Source of the DNA: Streptomyces humi
Lineage (GTDB): Bacteria; Actinomycetota; Actinomycetes; Streptomycetales; Streptomycetaceae
Assembly (NCBI RefSeq): GCF_001005085.2
Contig: NZ_LBMU02000018.1
Location: 1-40,587 of the forward strand
Direction: 5' to 3'
Length of the DNA: 40,587 nucleotides
Part shown: positions 1-9,033 of the stretch, one piece after another
Numbering within the stretch: position 1 is the first letter of the stretch
How the letters are laid out: every line of letters begins with the position of its first letter
Program-made: the position numbers and the translations under genes
The notes under the pieces: model-generated
Databases searched by the model: none
What the model was told of the DNA's origin: nothing
Seen by the model: the letters and a program-made list of their open reading frames with translations, nothing else

Positions 1-2
1 GG

Positions 3-1733
3 TCAGGGGGGTGGTTGGGGGGTGGTCAGGGGGACCCGCCATTCCAGTGTCGTGCCGCCGGTCGCGGGGCTGGCCCAGTGCACTCGGCCGCCTAGTTCCG
101 CCGCCCGCTCGGCCATGTTGCGCAGGCCGCCGCGGCGGCCTCCGGCGGGTATGCCCACGCCGTTGTCGGTCACCGTCAGCCGGAGTTCCCGGCCGTCGGT
201 GGCGAGGGTCACGTCGGCCCGGTCGGCGTGCGCGTGCCGGGCGATGTTGGTGAGGGACTCGGCGAGCACGGCGACGACGTGGTCGGCGGCCTCCCTGGGC
301 ACGTCGGTGTCGAGCAGGCCCTCCATCCGCAGGCTGGGCGCGAAGCCCAGCACCGGCGCCGCCTCCCCCGCGACCCGGACCGCGCGGGCCCGCAGGCCGC
401 TGCCGGCGCCACCCTCACGGGTACGCAGGCCGAAGATCGTCGACCGGATGATCTTGATGGTCTCGTCCAGGTCGTCCACCGCCCGCAGCACCCGTTCGGA
501 CGCCTCGGTGTGCTCGATGAAACGGCCGGCGCTCTGGAGGGTCATGCCGGTGGCGAAGAGCCGCTGGATGGCGAGGTCGTGCAGGTCGCGGGCGATGCGG
601 TCGCGGTCCTGGAGCACGGCGATCTCCTGCGCGTCCCGGCGGCGCTCGGCCAGCTCCAGCGCGATGGAGGCCTGGGCGGCGAAACCCTGAAGGGTCTCCG
701 TCTCCCGGCCGGTGAAGACCCTGCCGCCGATCTCCCGGGCCAGCAGCAGCACGCCCCGCACCCCCGTGTCCCCGGTGCCGATGGGGATGGCGACGGCGGG
801 GCCCAGGCCCTGGAAGCGCGGCGGCTCGGGAGAGACCCGGTCGTCGTGGCCGACGTTCTCGCTGGACACCGGGGCACCGGCCGAGAAGGCCAGGCCCATC
901 AGGGTCTTCTCCAGCGGCAGCACCAGGCCCCGGTGGTCGTCCGCGTCCATGCCGACGGCGATGTCCACGCTGAGCGAGGCGGCCTCCTCCATCGGGACCG
1001 CGACGGCGACCAGGGCCGCGCCCGTGATGGACCGGGCCTGCTCGGCGATCAGGGCCAGTGCCTCGGCGGGGTCGCCGCCGGACATCAGGCTGTGGGTGAT
1101 CTCCACGTTGGCCCGCAGCCACCGCTCGCGCAGCCGTGACTCCTCGTACAGCCGGGCGTTGTCGATGGCCACACCGGCCGCCACCGCGAGCGTGGACGTC
1201 ACCGACACGTCCTCCTCGTCGAACTGCGCGCCGCCCCGCTTCTCGGTCAGGTACAGGTTGCCGAAGACCCGGTCACCGACCCGGATCGGAACACCGAGGA
1301 AGGTGTTCATCGGCGGGTGGTTCGGCGGGAAGCCGTACGACGCCGGGTGCTCGGAGAGCTTCACCAGACGGAGCGGTGCGGGGTGCCGGATCAGTTCACC
1401 GAGGATGCCGTGGCCCTCCGGGAAGGGGCCGATCCGGGCGATCTCCTCGTCGCTGACGCCGACCGTGTGGAAGGCCGACAGCCGCCTGCCGTCGGGGCCG
1501 ATCACGCCGAGCGCCGCGTACTCGGCGTCCACCAGCACCGCCGCCGCCTCCACGATGCGGCGCAGCGCCTGCTCCAGATCGAGTTCCCGGCCGACCGACA
1601 GCACCGCCTCCAGCAGGCTGCGCACCCGGTCGCGGGTGCCACGGGCGGCGTCCAGACGGGCCTGCAACTCGTCCAGGAGTTCGTCCAGCCTGAGTTGCGG
1701 CAGCCGTACCCGGGCCGACTCGGGGTCTTCCAC
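3..1733 (-). CDS. DosS/DevS-like twin-GAF sensor histidine kinase
   Basis: Cytosolic two-component sensor kinase of 576 residues. Two GAF domains (about 50-195 and 210-365) precede a HisKA_3 dimerisation helix with the phospho-His in RDLHDLAIQRLF (about residue 385) and an HATPase with DNGVGIP and a GLRNM lid motif. GAF1 carries FPPNHPPM followed by FLGVPIRV, the segment that in mycobacterial DosS/DosT surrounds the haem ligand His, so oxygen, NO or redox sensing is inferred. No membrane segment is seen. The GTG at 1733 is chosen because GGAGG lies 6-7 bases upstream; an upstream in-frame GTG at 1790 has no such site. No response regulator follows, so a DevR/OsdR-type partner may lie left of the window. 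Family assignment is firm; the ligand is inferred. Confidence 0.88.
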   Translation of the reverse strand: MEDPESARVRLPQLRLDELLDELQARLDAARGTRDRVRSLLEAVLSVGRELDLEQALRRIVEAAAVLVDAEYAALGVIGPDGRRLSAFHTVGVSDEEIARIGPFPEGHGILGELIRHPAPLRLVKLSEHPASYGFPPNHPPMNTFLGVPIRVGDRVFGNLYLTEKRGGAQFDEEDVSVTSTLAVAAGVAIDNARLYEESRLRERWLRANVEITHSLMSGGDPAEALALIAEQARSITGAALVAVAVPMEEAASLSVDIAVGMDADDHRGLVLPLEKTLMGLAFSAGAPVSSENVGHDDRVSPEPPRFQGLGPAVAIPIGTGDTGVRGVLLLAREIGGRVFTGRETETLQGFAAQASIALELAERRRDAQEIAVLQDRDRIARDLHDLAIQRLFATGMTLQSAGRFIEHTEASERVLRAVDDLDETIKIIRSTIFGLRTREGGAGSGLRARAVRVAGEAAPVLGFAPSLRMEGLLDTDVPREAADHVVAVLAESLTNIARHAHADRADVTLATDGRELRLTVTDNGVGIPAGGRRGGLRNMAERAAELGGRVHWASPATGGTTLEWRVPLTTPQPPP

Positions 1734-1838
1734 CGTGATCCTCCAGATCCTGTCGAGTCGGACGCACCGGCAGGTCCGGTCAGGAGTCACGTTAGTGCCG
1801 GGGGGCGGGAGAGGACACCGGGAACCGGACAGCGCGGC

Positions 1839-2279
1839 TCAGGTTCGCAGGTCGGCTGCGTTCCGGGTGCGTCCGCCGGTCAGGGCCCGTCCGGTGACCA
1901 GGTCCGGCTCGATGCGCACGAAGACCTCGCGAGCCGCCGGGACCCATGAGCGGGGCCCCTCACGGACCAGCCGCGCGTGCTCGGCCGGATCGTGCACGAC
2001 GGTCGCGGCGCCGGTGACGACCACGCTCCAGCCGGACCGGCTGTCCGCGTCCACCTCGTCGGCCTCGAAGGCCACCACGGACCCGTCGACGGCACGGGCC
2101 AGCTCGGAGGCGGCGGAGGTCCGCAGCAGCACGGCGCCGTCGCCGTCGAGACCGAAATTGACGGGCAGCACGGCGGGCAGCGCGTGCCGGGTGTGCACGA
2201 TCCGGCCCACGGGCACCCCGGCGAGCAGACGCAGGCACTCGCCACGGTCCAGTTCACGGAATCCGTCATTGGCGTACAT
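1839..2279 (-). CDS. Pyridoxamine 5'-phosphate oxidase-fold (PPOx/FMN-binding) protein
   Basis: 146-residue split-barrel flavin-binding protein. It starts MYANDGFRELDRGECLRLL and contains GVPVGRIVHT and LPAVLPVNFGLDGDGAVLLRT, the usual first strands of the short actinobacterial PPOx-like family. Such proteins bind FMN, F420 or haem; a true PNPOx role is unlikely because substrate-site residues cannot be recognised. Small PPOx proteins often sit in DosR-type regulons, which fits the kinase gene just downstream. The ATG at 2279 is the first start after the repeat-rich spacer; the frame stays open further upstream only through the purine-rich repeats and the antisense of the STAS gene. Confidence 0.8.
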   Translation of the reverse strand: MYANDGFRELDRGECLRLLAGVPVGRIVHTRHALPAVLPVNFGLDGDGAVLLRTSAASELARAVDGSVVAFEADEVDADSRSGWSVVVTGAATVVHDPAEHARLVREGPRSWVPAAREVFVRIEPDLVTGRALTGGRTRNAADLRT

Positions 2280-2472
2280 CGGCCGCCTCGTCTCTGGTCG
2301 TGCGGCGCCGCCGCCCCGGGGCACCACGTCCCTCCAGCTTCCGCCGCCGCTCGGAGCCGGGGCCAGGGGCCAACAGTCCCGGCCGCCCCGGAAAAGGACC
2401 TGGGGATGTGGCGCACGGGCACCGGTGCGGCGGCCCGGCGAGGACCGGGGCGGACCTCTGCACCCGCGGGCA

Positions 2473-2700
2473 GGCCCCGGGAAATAGGCAGGCCGCGAAG
2501 AGGGAGGCGGGTGGCGGCGGGAAAGGGGCGGCCCCCCGGAAGAGAGGCAGGCCACGTAGGGAGGGCGGGCCCCGGGAAATAGGCAGGCCGCGGAGAGGGG
2601 GACGGGTGGCGGGAAAGGGGCGCCCCCCAGGAAAGAGGCGGTCCACGGAGAGAGGGGGGACGCGGGAAAGGGGCGGGACGTGGGAAAGGGGCGGGGCACG
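2473..2700. repeat. 95-bp imperfect tandem repeat, purine-rich on the + strand
   Basis: Two imperfect copies begin at 2473 and 2568 (offset 95 bases), each starting GGCCCCGGGAAATAGGCAGG. An 18-base pair of repeats sharing GGGAAAGGGGCGGG follows at 2664 and 2682. The strand is strongly G/A-biased. The block fills most of the 508-base gap between the PPOx and STAS starts. There are no unique spacers between copies, so it is not CRISPR. It lies on the 5' side of the PPOx gene and could form part of its leader. Confidence 0.8.
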
Positions 2701-2706
2701 GAGGTA

Positions 2707-2751
2707 GGGACCTTTGGCCCCTTGTGTTTCGGGTCCGGGGCCGAACGGCCC
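2707..2751. promoter_or_regulatory. Pair of DosR/DevR-like boxes upstream of the STAS gene
   Basis: Two 5-4-5 elements are present: GGGACCTTTGGCCC (2707-2720) and GGGCCGAACGGCCC (2738-2751), 31 bases apart, about three helical turns. They fit GGGMC-N4-GGCCC, close to the mycobacterial DosR operator core GGGAC-N4-GTCCC. The proximal box centre is about 43 bases from the ATG at 2788, as expected if transcription starts at the start codon. The resemblance is seen in the sequence; binding is inference. Confidence 0.5.
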
Positions 2752-2787
2752 TTCCGTACCGTCCGCCGGATGGGCTTGCCTGGAGCC

Positions 2788-3150
2788 ATGGGCGAGAACC
2801 ACACCAGGTCCGGGCCGTACCACACGACCCGTACCGACGGCGGCGCCACCGTGGTGACCCTGCACGGCGACCTCGATCTCCTGGCGGTCCCGCTGCTGTC
2901 CGCGGCCCTGGACGAGGTGACGTCCGGCGCGGAGCCCGACGTGGTGTTCGACCTGAGCCCGGTGTCGTTCGTCGACTGTTCCGGCCTCGGCCTGCTGTGC
3001 CGGGCGCGCAACCGGGTCCGGGCGCGGATCGGCCGGCTGCGCCTGGTCACGCCGGACGGCGGCTTCCCCCGGCTGCTCCGCCGCACCGGCCTGGACGACG
3101 CCTTCGAGTTGTATCCCGACGTCCCCGGTGCGCTGGCCGACCGGGGCTGA
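2788..3150 (+). CDS. STAS-domain anti-sigma factor antagonist
   Basis: 120-residue single STAS domain of the SpoIIAA/RsbV type. It contains TVVTLHGDLDLLAVPLL and then DLSPVSFVDCSGLGLLCRAR; the Ser of the DCSG motif is at the usual phosphorylation position. Such proteins release sigma factors by binding RsbW-like kinases when unphosphorylated. No sigma or kinase gene is adjacent, but RsbW-like and SpoIIE-like proteins are encoded at 9.6-18 kb. An in-frame ATG at 2770 is the alternative start; neither has a good ribosome site. The ATG at 2788 is preferred because a leaderless mRNA would fit the upstream boxes. Confidence 0.82.
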   Translation: MGENHTRSGPYHTTRTDGGATVVTLHGDLDLLAVPLLSAALDEVTSGAEPDVVFDLSPVSFVDCSGLGLLCRARNRVRARIGRLRLVTPDGGFPRLLRRTGLDDAFELYPDVPGALADRG

Positions 3151-3171
3151 GCGGGCCGCGGGAGCGGGAGG

Positions 3172-5553
3172 TCACCCGGTCCAGGTCCAGTTCGCGACCT
3201 CGGGCAGGTCGGTGCCGTGCTCGCGGATCCAGGCCTCGTGGCGGGTACGGGCGTCCGCCATCTGCTGGCGTACGGCGGCGGCGCGGACGGCGAGGCCGGG
3301 GACCCGGTCGATGACGTCCATGACGAGGCGGTAGCGGTCCAGGTCGTTGCGGACGACCATGTCGAACGGGGTGGTCGTGGTGCCGGACTCCTTGTAGCCG
3401 CGCACGTGCAGGTTCCGGTGGCCGGTGCGGCGGTAGGCGAGGCGGTGGATCAGCCAGGGGTAGCCGTGGTAGGCGAAGATCACCGGCTTGTCGGTGGTGA
3501 ACAGGCCGTCGTACTCGAAGTCGGCCATCCCGTGCGGGTGTTCGTCCTTCGGGAGCAGCCGGGTCATGTCGACGACGTTGACCACGCGCACGGCCAGCTG
3601 CGGCAGATGCCGGCGCAGCAACTGGGCGGCGGCCAGCACCTCCTGGGTGGGCACGTCGCCGGCGCAGGCGAGGACGACGTCGGGTTCGCCGCCGTTCTCC
3701 GTACCGGCCCACTCCCAGATCCCGGCGCCGCGGGCGCAGTGCACGCGGGCCTGGTCCAGGGAGAGCCAGTCGAAGCAGGGCTGCTTGCCGGCCACGACGA
3801 CGTTGACGTAGTCCCGGCTGCGCAGGACGTGGTCCGCCACCGACAGGAGGGTGTTGGCGTCCGGCGGCAGGTAGACGCGGACGACGTCCGGGCTCTTGTT
3901 GAGGACGTGGTCGACGAACCCGGGGTCCTGGTGCGAGAAGCCGTTGTGGTCCTGGCGCCAGACGTGCGAGGTGAGCAGGTAGTTGAGGGAGGCGATGGGA
4001 GCCCGCCAAGGCAACTGCCTGGACGTCTTGAGCCACTTGATGTGCTGGTTGACCATCGAGTCGACGATGTGCACGAACGCCTCGTAGCAGGAGAACAGTC
4101 CGTGCCGTCCGGTGAGGAGGTAGCCCTCCAGCCAGCCCTGGCAGAGGTGTTCGGAGAGGATCTCCATCACCCGGCCGTCGTGTTCGAGGTGTTCGTCGAC
4201 CGGCAGCCGCTCGGCCTGCCAGGCCTTGCCGGTCACGTCGAAGACGGCCTGGAGCCGGTTGGAGGCGGTCTCGTCCGGGCCGACCAGCCGGAAGTCCCGC
4301 CGCGCGCCGGTGTCCTCCATGACCCGGGCGAGGAGGTCGCCCAGGACCCGGGTGGGTTCGTGCAGGGTGGTGCCCGGCTTCTCGACGGGGACGGCGAACT
4401 CGTCAAGGCCGGGGAGCGGCAGATCGCGGACGAGCAGGCCGCCGTTGGCGTACGGCGACGCGCCGAGGCGCTTCGCCCCGTCCGGGACGCAGGCCAGCAC
4501 GTCGGCGACCGGCCGGCCGTCGGGGCCGAACAGTTCCTCCGGCCGGTAGGAGCGCAGCCAGGTCTCCAACTGCCTGAGATGCTCCGGGTTCTCCCGGACG
4601 CCGGCGAGCGGCACCTGGTGAGCGCGCCAGGTGCCCTCCACGGGCACGCCGTCGACCTCGGCGGGGCCGGTCCAGCCCTTGGGCGTGCGCAGCACGATCA
4701 CCGGCCAGTGCACGCGCTCGGTGACGCCGTCCTCGCGGGCCGAGCGCTGCATGGCGGCGATGCGGTCCAGGGCGTCGTCCATCGCCGCGGCCATGGCCCG
4801 GTGCACCTGGTGCGGGTCGTCTCCCGTGACGTGGATCGGGTCGTGGCCGTAGCCGCGCAGCAGGGCGTCGAGTTCGGCCTCGGGCAGGCGGGACAGGACG
4901 GTCGGGTTGGCGATCTTGTAGCCGTTGAGATGGAGGATCGGCAGGACGGCGCCGTCGTGTGCCGGGTCGAGGAACTTGTTGGAGTGCCAGGAGGCGGCCA
5001 GCGGCCCGGTCTCCGCCTCGCCGTCACCGATCACACAGGCGACCAGCAGGCCGGGGTGGTCGAGGGCGGCGCCGTAGGCGTGGGCCAGGGAGTAGCCCAG
5101 CTCGCCGCCCTCGTGGATGGACCCGGGCGTCTCCGGGGCCACGTGACTGGGCACGCCGCCGGGGAAGGAGAACTGCCTGAACAGCCGTGCCATCCCCGCC
5201 GCGTCCCGCGGTACGTCGGGATAGGTGTCGCTGTAGCTGCCCTCCAGCCAGGAGTTCGCCAGCACGGACGGGCCGCCGTGGCCCGGTCCCCACACGCACA
5301 GCGCGTCGAGGCCGCGTGCCCTGATCACCCGGTTGAGGTGGGTGTACACCAGGTTCAGGCCGGGCGAGGTGCCCCAGTGGCCGAGCAGCCGCGGCTTGAT
5401 GTGCTCCGGACGCAGCGGCTCGTCCAGCAACGGGTTGGCCATCAGGTAGATCTGCCCGGCGGCCAGGTAGTTGGCGGCCCGCCAGTGCGCGTCCAGCGTG
5501 CGCAGTTCCGTGTCGGACAGTACCGTGGCGTCCTGGTGTTCGACCTTGGACAT
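3172..5553 (-). CDS. xfp: Xylulose-5-phosphate/fructose-6-phosphate phosphoketolase
   Basis: 793-residue thiamine-diphosphate enzyme, full family length. It splits xylulose 5-phosphate (and probably fructose 6-phosphate) with phosphate to acetyl phosphate plus glyceraldehyde 3-phosphate or erythrose 4-phosphate. Visible signatures are [18 protein letters not shown] near the N-terminus, the ThDP motif [10 protein letters not shown] followed by [12 protein letters not shown], and [18 protein letters not shown] in the second half. The ATG at 5553 has GGGAG 7 bases upstream. It is divergent from ppk2 with only 42 bases between starts, so the promoters must overlap or lie inside the opposing genes. 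No acetate kinase gene is seen in the window. Confidence 0.95.
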   Translation of the reverse strand: MSKVEHQDATVLSDTELRTLDAHWRAANYLAAGQIYLMANPLLDEPLRPEHIKPRLLGHWGTSPGLNLVYTHLNRVIRARGLDALCVWGPGHGGPSVLANSWLEGSYSDTYPDVPRDAAGMARLFRQFSFPGGVPSHVAPETPGSIHEGGELGYSLAHAYGAALDHPGLLVACVIGDGEAETGPLAASWHSNKFLDPAHDGAVLPILHLNGYKIANPTVLSRLPEAELDALLRGYGHDPIHVTGDDPHQVHRAMAAAMDDALDRIAAMQRSAREDGVTERVHWPVIVLRTPKGWTGPAEVDGVPVEGTWRAHQVPLAGVRENPEHLRQLETWLRSYRPEELFGPDGRPVADVLACVPDGAKRLGASPYANGGLLVRDLPLPGLDEFAVPVEKPGTTLHEPTRVLGDLLARVMEDTGARRDFRLVGPDETASNRLQAVFDVTGKAWQAERLPVDEHLEHDGRVMEILSEHLCQGWLEGYLLTGRHGLFSCYEAFVHIVDSMVNQHIKWLKTSRQLPWRAPIASLNYLLTSHVWRQDHNGFSHQDPGFVDHVLNKSPDVVRVYLPPDANTLLSVADHVLRSRDYVNVVVAGKQPCFDWLSLDQARVHCARGAGIWEWAGTENGGEPDVVLACAGDVPTQEVLAAAQLLRRHLPQLAVRVVNVVDMTRLLPKDEHPHGMADFEYDGLFTTDKPVIFAYHGYPWLIHRLAYRRTGHRNLHVRGYKESGTTTTPFDMVVRNDLDRYRLVMDVIDRVPGLAVRAAAVRQQMADARTRHEAWIREHGTDLPEVANWTWTG

Positions 5554-5595
5554 GAGATGACTCCCGTGGTTGGGTCGTCGGGCGGTGGAGGCGGC

Positions 5596-6399
5596 ATGGC
5601 CGGCAAGCAGGCGGCGGAGCTGCCGCGCAAGGCGTACGAGAAGGAACTGTTCCGGCTTCAAACGGAGTTGGTGAAGCTCCAGGAGTGGGTGCGGGCGACC
5701 GGGGCCCGGCTGGTGGTGGTCTTCGAGGGACGGGACGCGGCCGGCAAGGGCGGCACGATCAAGCGGGTGACCGAGCACCTCAACCCGCGCGTCGCCCGGA
5801 TCGCGGCGCTGCCGAAGCCGACCGAGCGCGAGCGCACCCAGTGGTACTTCCAGCGGTACGTCGAGCAGCTGCCGGCCGCCGGGGAGATCGTGCTGTTCGA
5901 CCGGTCCTGGTACAACCGGGCCGGAGTCGAGCACGTGATGGGCTTCTGCACCAAGGAGGAGTACCAGCTCTTCCTGCGGCACTGCCCGATCTTCGAGCGC
6001 ATGCTGGTCGAGTCCGGGATCCTGCTGCGCAAGTACTGGTTCTCGGTGAGCGACACCGAGCAGCAGGACCGGTTCCGCAAGCGGCTGGAGGACCCGGTGC
6101 GGCGCTGGAAGCTCTCCCCGATGGACCTGGAGTCGATCACCCGCTGGGAGGCGTACTCCCGGGCCAAGGACGAGATGCTGGTGCACACCGACGTCTCCGA
6201 CGCGCCCTGGTACATCGTGGAGAGCGACGACAAGCGGGCCGCCCGGCTGAACATGATCGCCCACCTGCTCTCGACGGTGCCGTACCACGACGTGCCGCCG
6301 CCGGTGCTGGAGCTGCCGGAGCGGCCCGCGTCGACCGGCTACGAGCGCCCGCCGCGCGATCTCCAGACCTACGTGCCGGACCACGCCGCCGGCCTGTGA
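5596..6399 (+). CDS. ppk2: Polyphosphate kinase 2 (PPK2)
   Basis: 267-residue soluble PPK2. These enzymes move phosphate between polyphosphate and nucleotides; the short single-domain form usually makes NTP or NDP from polyphosphate. Visible are the Walker A motif [16 protein letters not shown] (about 43-58), Walker [13 protein letters not shown] (about 98-109), and [16 protein letters not shown] with [16 protein letters not shown] of the lid. The ATG at 5596 has GGAG 5 bases upstream; an in-frame ATG at 5557 would add a Gly-rich 13-residue leader and nearly abut xfp. Pairing with xfp suggests energy supply from polyphosphate and acetyl phosphate during respiratory limitation. Confidence 0.94.
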   Translation: MAGKQAAELPRKAYEKELFRLQTELVKLQEWVRATGARLVVVFEGRDAAGKGGTIKRVTEHLNPRVARIAALPKPTERERTQWYFQRYVEQLPAAGEIVLFDRSWYNRAGVEHVMGFCTKEEYQLFLRHCPIFERMLVESGILLRKYWFSVSDTEQQDRFRKRLEDPVRRWKLSPMDLESITRWEAYSRAKDEMLVHTDVSDAPWYIVESDDKRAARLNMIAHLLSTVPYHDVPPPVLELPERPASTGYERPPRDLQTYVPDHAAGL

Positions 6400-6453
6400 G
6401 GCGGCCGAACCGCCGTCGGGCGAGCGGTAGGGCCCGGCGGTGCCGGTGCGCGG

Positions 6454-6470
6454 CATGGTCTTCACCTCCT
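6454..6470 (-). promoter_or_regulatory. Orphan consensus Shine-Dalgarno plus ATG, antisense end of ppk2
   Basis: On the minus strand AGGAGGTGA (6462-6470), fully complementary to the 16S tail, lies 5 bases from an ATG (6456-6454). The following codons run into the 3' end of ppk2 antisense and stay open in the frame of xfp, so no convincing separate protein can be drawn. It is one of the best ribosome sites in the window and has no assigned gene. It may be the start of a vanished or very short gene. Confidence 0.35.
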
Positions 6471-6553
6471 GCTGAGGGGGCGGGGGCTTCGGGCGGCCGC
6501 CGGATCCGCGGGGATGCTGGTCCAGCCTCCTGTCCCGGCGTGCTCCGGCACAG

Positions 6554-6587
6554 GGGCCGGTGGTCCCGCCCCCGGGCCTTCCGGCCC
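6554..6587. promoter_or_regulatory. Second pair of DosR/DevR-like boxes, ppk2-sulP gap
   Basis: GGGCCGGTGGTCCC (6554-6567; reverse complement GGGACCACCGGCCC) and GGGCCTTCCGGCCC (6574-6587) are 20 bases apart, two helical turns. Both fit GGGMC-N4-GGCCC in one orientation. They lie 160-190 bases before sulP and about 100 bases upstream of the orphan minus-strand ATG at 6456, so either direction could be controlled. The rest of the 346-base gap (6400-6745) holds only the sigma-B-like site at 6614-6638 and no gene I can support. Confidence 0.45.
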
Positions 6588-6613
6588 ATGCCGCCCGCGG
6601 ACGGGCCGGCCGC

Positions 6614-6638
6614 GTACCCGGCAGGGGACCGTGCACGC
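6614..6638 (-). promoter_or_regulatory. Sigma-B-type promoter match pointing left
   Basis: On the minus strand GCGT, 15 bases, then GGGTAC matches the Streptomyces sigma-B consensus GNNT-N14-16-GGGTAY. It points toward the orphan ribosome site at 6470-6456 and the 3' end of ppk2, not toward sulP. Confidence 0.35.
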
Positions 6639-6745
6639 GGCCGAACGGATCCGGCGGCAGGGCGTGTTGGCGGGGCACCGCGCGTCTGTCACGTGGCGAG
6701 CCCGCTCCGGTGGATGCTGGGAGATCACACGGCGGAAGGCGGCGC

Positions 6746-8464
6746 ATGGCCCAGGGCGGGGACGGACGGCGGGGATGGCGCAGGCTCACACCCGGGCTCG
6801 CCACGCTGCTCGGTTACCGGCGTGGCTGGCTGAAGGGCGACCTGCTGGCCGGCATGACCGTGGCCGCGTACCTGGTGCCGCAGGTCATGGCGTACGGCGA
6901 GGTGGCCGGGCTGCAACCGGTCGCCGGGCTGTGGGCGATCCTGCCGGCGCTGCTCCTGTACCCGGTGTTCGGCTCCTCGCGGCTGCTGTCGGTCGGCCCG
7001 GAGTCCACCACCGCCCTGATGACGGCCACCGTGGTCGGCCCGCTCGCCGGCGGTGCCGCGGACCGGTACGCCGTACTGGCCGCGACGCTCGCCGCCACGG
7101 TCGGCCTGCTCTGCCTGGCCGCCCGGGCGGTACGCCTCGGATTCCTCGCCGACCTGCTGTCCCGTCCGGTCCTCATCGGTTACCTGACCGGCGTGGCCCT
7201 GATCATGATGGCGGACCAGCTGACCAAGGTCACCGGGGTCCCGACGACCGGAACCGAGTTCTTCCCGCAACTGTGGTCCTTCCTGACGCACCTGGCGGAC
7301 GCGCATCCGCCCACCGTCGTCCTCGCCGCGCTGGCCCTGACCGTCCTCCTGCTCGTGGCCCGGTACTTCCGGGCCCTTCCCGGCCCGCTGCTGGTGGTCG
7401 CCCTGGGCACGGCGGCGGTGGTCGCGTTCGGTCTCGACGACCGCTACGGCATCAAGGTCATCGGAACCGTCCCCTCGGGCCTGCCCGGTCTCTCCGCACC
7501 GGACCTCGGCGAGATCCCCCGCCTGGTGCTGCCCGCGCTGGGCGTCCTCCTGGTCGCCTACACGGACTTCATCCTCACCGCGCGCGCCTTCACCGGGGCG
7601 GGCCCGGACGAGGAGGGCCCCGGCCTGGACGCCGACCAGGAGTTCCTGGCCCTGGGCGCGGCCAATCTCGGCGCGAGCGCCGTGCACGGGTTCCCGGTGA
7701 GCAGCAGCGCCAGCCGCACCGCCCTCGCCACCTCGGCGGGCGCCCGCAGCCAGCTGTACTCGCTGGTCGCCGGGGCGTTCGTGCTCGCGGTCCTGCTGCT
7801 GCTCAGCCCGCTGCTGACGCGCACGCCGTCCGCGGTCCTCGGCGCCCTCGTCGTCTACGCGGCGCTGCGCATGATCGACCTGGCCGGCTTCCGCCGGCTG
7901 GCCGCCTTCCGCCGCCGCGAACTGCTGCTGGCGCTCGGCTGCCTGGCCGGGGTCCTCGCCCTGGACATCCTCTACGGGGTGCTGGTCGCCGTCGGCCTCT
8001 CCGTCGCGGAGCTCCTCACCCGGGTGGCCCGCCCGCACGACGCGGTCGAGGGGCTGGTCCCCGGCCTGGCCGGCATGCACGACATCGACGACTACCCCAC
8101 CGCCCGCACCGTCCCCGGCCTCCTCGTCTACCGCTACGACTCGCCCCTGTTCTTCGCCAACGCGGAGAACTTCCGGCGCCGGGCACTGGCCGCCGTCGAC
8201 GACCAGACCGAGCCCGTCCGCTGGTTCGTGCTCAACACCGAGGCCAATGTGGAGGTCGACATCACCGCCCTCGACGCGGTCGACGAGCTCCGCCGTGCAC
8301 TGGCCGACCGGGGCGTGGTGTTCGCCCTGGCCCGGGTCAAACAGGACCTCCTCGACGACCTGCGGGCCTACGGCCTCACCGACACGGTGGGCCCCGACCG
8401 CGTGTTCCCCACCCTGCCGACGGCGGTGGCCGCCTACCACGAGTGGGTGGCGGGGCGGAACTGA
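6746..8464 (+). CDS. SulP family anion transporter with C-terminal STAS domain
   Basis: 572-residue integral membrane protein of the SLC26/SulP family, carrying sulfate, bicarbonate or another anion, probably as an H+ or Na+ symporter. The N-terminus has [20 protein letters not shown] and [10 protein letters not shown], both SulP signatures, followed by about a dozen hydrophobic segments. A STAS domain occupies about 455-565 ([19 protein letters not shown] ... [16 protein letters not shown]). GGAAGG lies about 7 bases upstream of the ATG at 6746. The substrate cannot be read from sequence; SulP proteins next to carbonic anhydrase genes carry bicarbonate, but the anhydrase here is 25 kb away. 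Confidence 0.92.
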   Translation: MAQGGDGRRGWRRLTPGLATLLGYRRGWLKGDLLAGMTVAAYLVPQVMAYGEVAGLQPVAGLWAILPALLLYPVFGSSRLLSVGPESTTALMTATVVGPLAGGAADRYAVLAATLAATVGLLCLAARAVRLGFLADLLSRPVLIGYLTGVALIMMADQLTKVTGVPTTGTEFFPQLWSFLTHLADAHPPTVVLAALALTVLLLVARYFRALPGPLLVVALGTAAVVAFGLDDRYGIKVIGTVPSGLPGLSAPDLGEIPRLVLPALGVLLVAYTDFILTARAFTGAGPDEEGPGLDADQEFLALGAANLGASAVHGFPVSSSASRTALATSAGARSQLYSLVAGAFVLAVLLLLSPLLTRTPSAVLGALVVYAALRMIDLAGFRRLAAFRRRELLLALGCLAGVLALDILYGVLVAVGLSVAELLTRVARPHDAVEGLVPGLAGMHDIDDYPTARTVPGLLVYRYDSPLFFANAENFRRRALAAVDDQTEPVRWFVLNTEANVEVDITALDAVDELRRALADRGVVFALARVKQDLLDDLRAYGLTDTVGPDRVFPTLPTAVAAYHEWVAGRN

Positions 8465-8487
8465 CCGGCCACGGCGTCCGGAGGGGG

Positions 8488-8931
8488 TCACTGCTTCTCG
8501 GAGCGGACGATCACCACGGGGCAGTCGGCGTGCTGCGTCACGTGCGTGCTCACGGAACCCAGCAGGGCGCGGGCGAACCCGCCGCGGCCCCGGCTGCCGA
8601 CGACCAGCACCTCGGCTCCCTCGGCGGCCCGCAACAGCACGTCCGCGGCGTTGCCGTGCACCAGATGCGTGGTGACGGACTCGGCTCCCTGGGCGCCGAG
8701 CACCTCCGTCAGCTCCTGCCGCATCCGGTCCCGGGCCTCCTCCTGGTCGACGTCCATGTCCACCGCGGGCCCCGACCAGCCGTACAGCCCCGGGAGCTCC
8801 CACACGGTCACCGCCTCGACCGCGCCGCCGACCAGGCCGGCGTAGCGCACCGCCCAGCGCAGCGCCCCGTACGAGGACGCCGACCCGTCGACACCGACCA
8901 CGACCCTCGGCGCGGCGACTTCCCTGTCCAT
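8488..8931 (-). CDS. Universal stress protein (UspA family, ATP-binding type)
   Basis: 147-residue single Usp domain. It opens RVVVGVDGSASSYGALRWA and ends with VLVVGSRGRGGFARALLGSVS, the G-2X-G-9X-G-S/T nucleotide loop of ATP-binding Usps, then HADCPVVIVR. The start at 8931 has GAGAGG upstream; an in-frame ATG at 8949 is the alternative. Multiple Usps are members of DosR-type regulons, consistent with the other genes here. It converges on sulP (23-base gap). Confidence 0.92.
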   Translation of the reverse strand: MDREVAAPRVVVGVDGSASSYGALRWAVRYAGLVGGAVEAVTVWELPGLYGWSGPAVDMDVDQEEARDRMRQELTEVLGAQGAESVTTHLVHGNAADVLLRAAEGAEVLVVGSRGRGGFARALLGSVSTHVTQHADCPVVIVRSEKQ

Positions 8932-9033
8932 CGGACCCACCTCTCCCACGGCGCGCGCGCCGCCCGGCCAGCCCCCTCACTCCCACGCTGAGCGATACGG
9001 CGGCGCGCCGCCAGAGATACGCCCCCGGCAGGG

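Noticed and set aside
2473..2700. Direct repeats that might be a CRISPR array
   Set aside because: Units are long, imperfect and contiguous, with no unique spacers of constant length and no cas genes in the window.
2280..3086. PPOx protein extended upstream through the repeat region
   Set aside because: The extension is Pro/Leu/Arg low-complexity from the purine-rich repeats and overlaps the STAS gene on the other strand.
3172..6456. Phosphoketolase extended by about 300 residues from the ATG at 6456
   Set aside because: The extra part is antisense to ppk2 and looks like GC-bias read-through; the ATG at 5553 has its own ribosome site and gives the family length.
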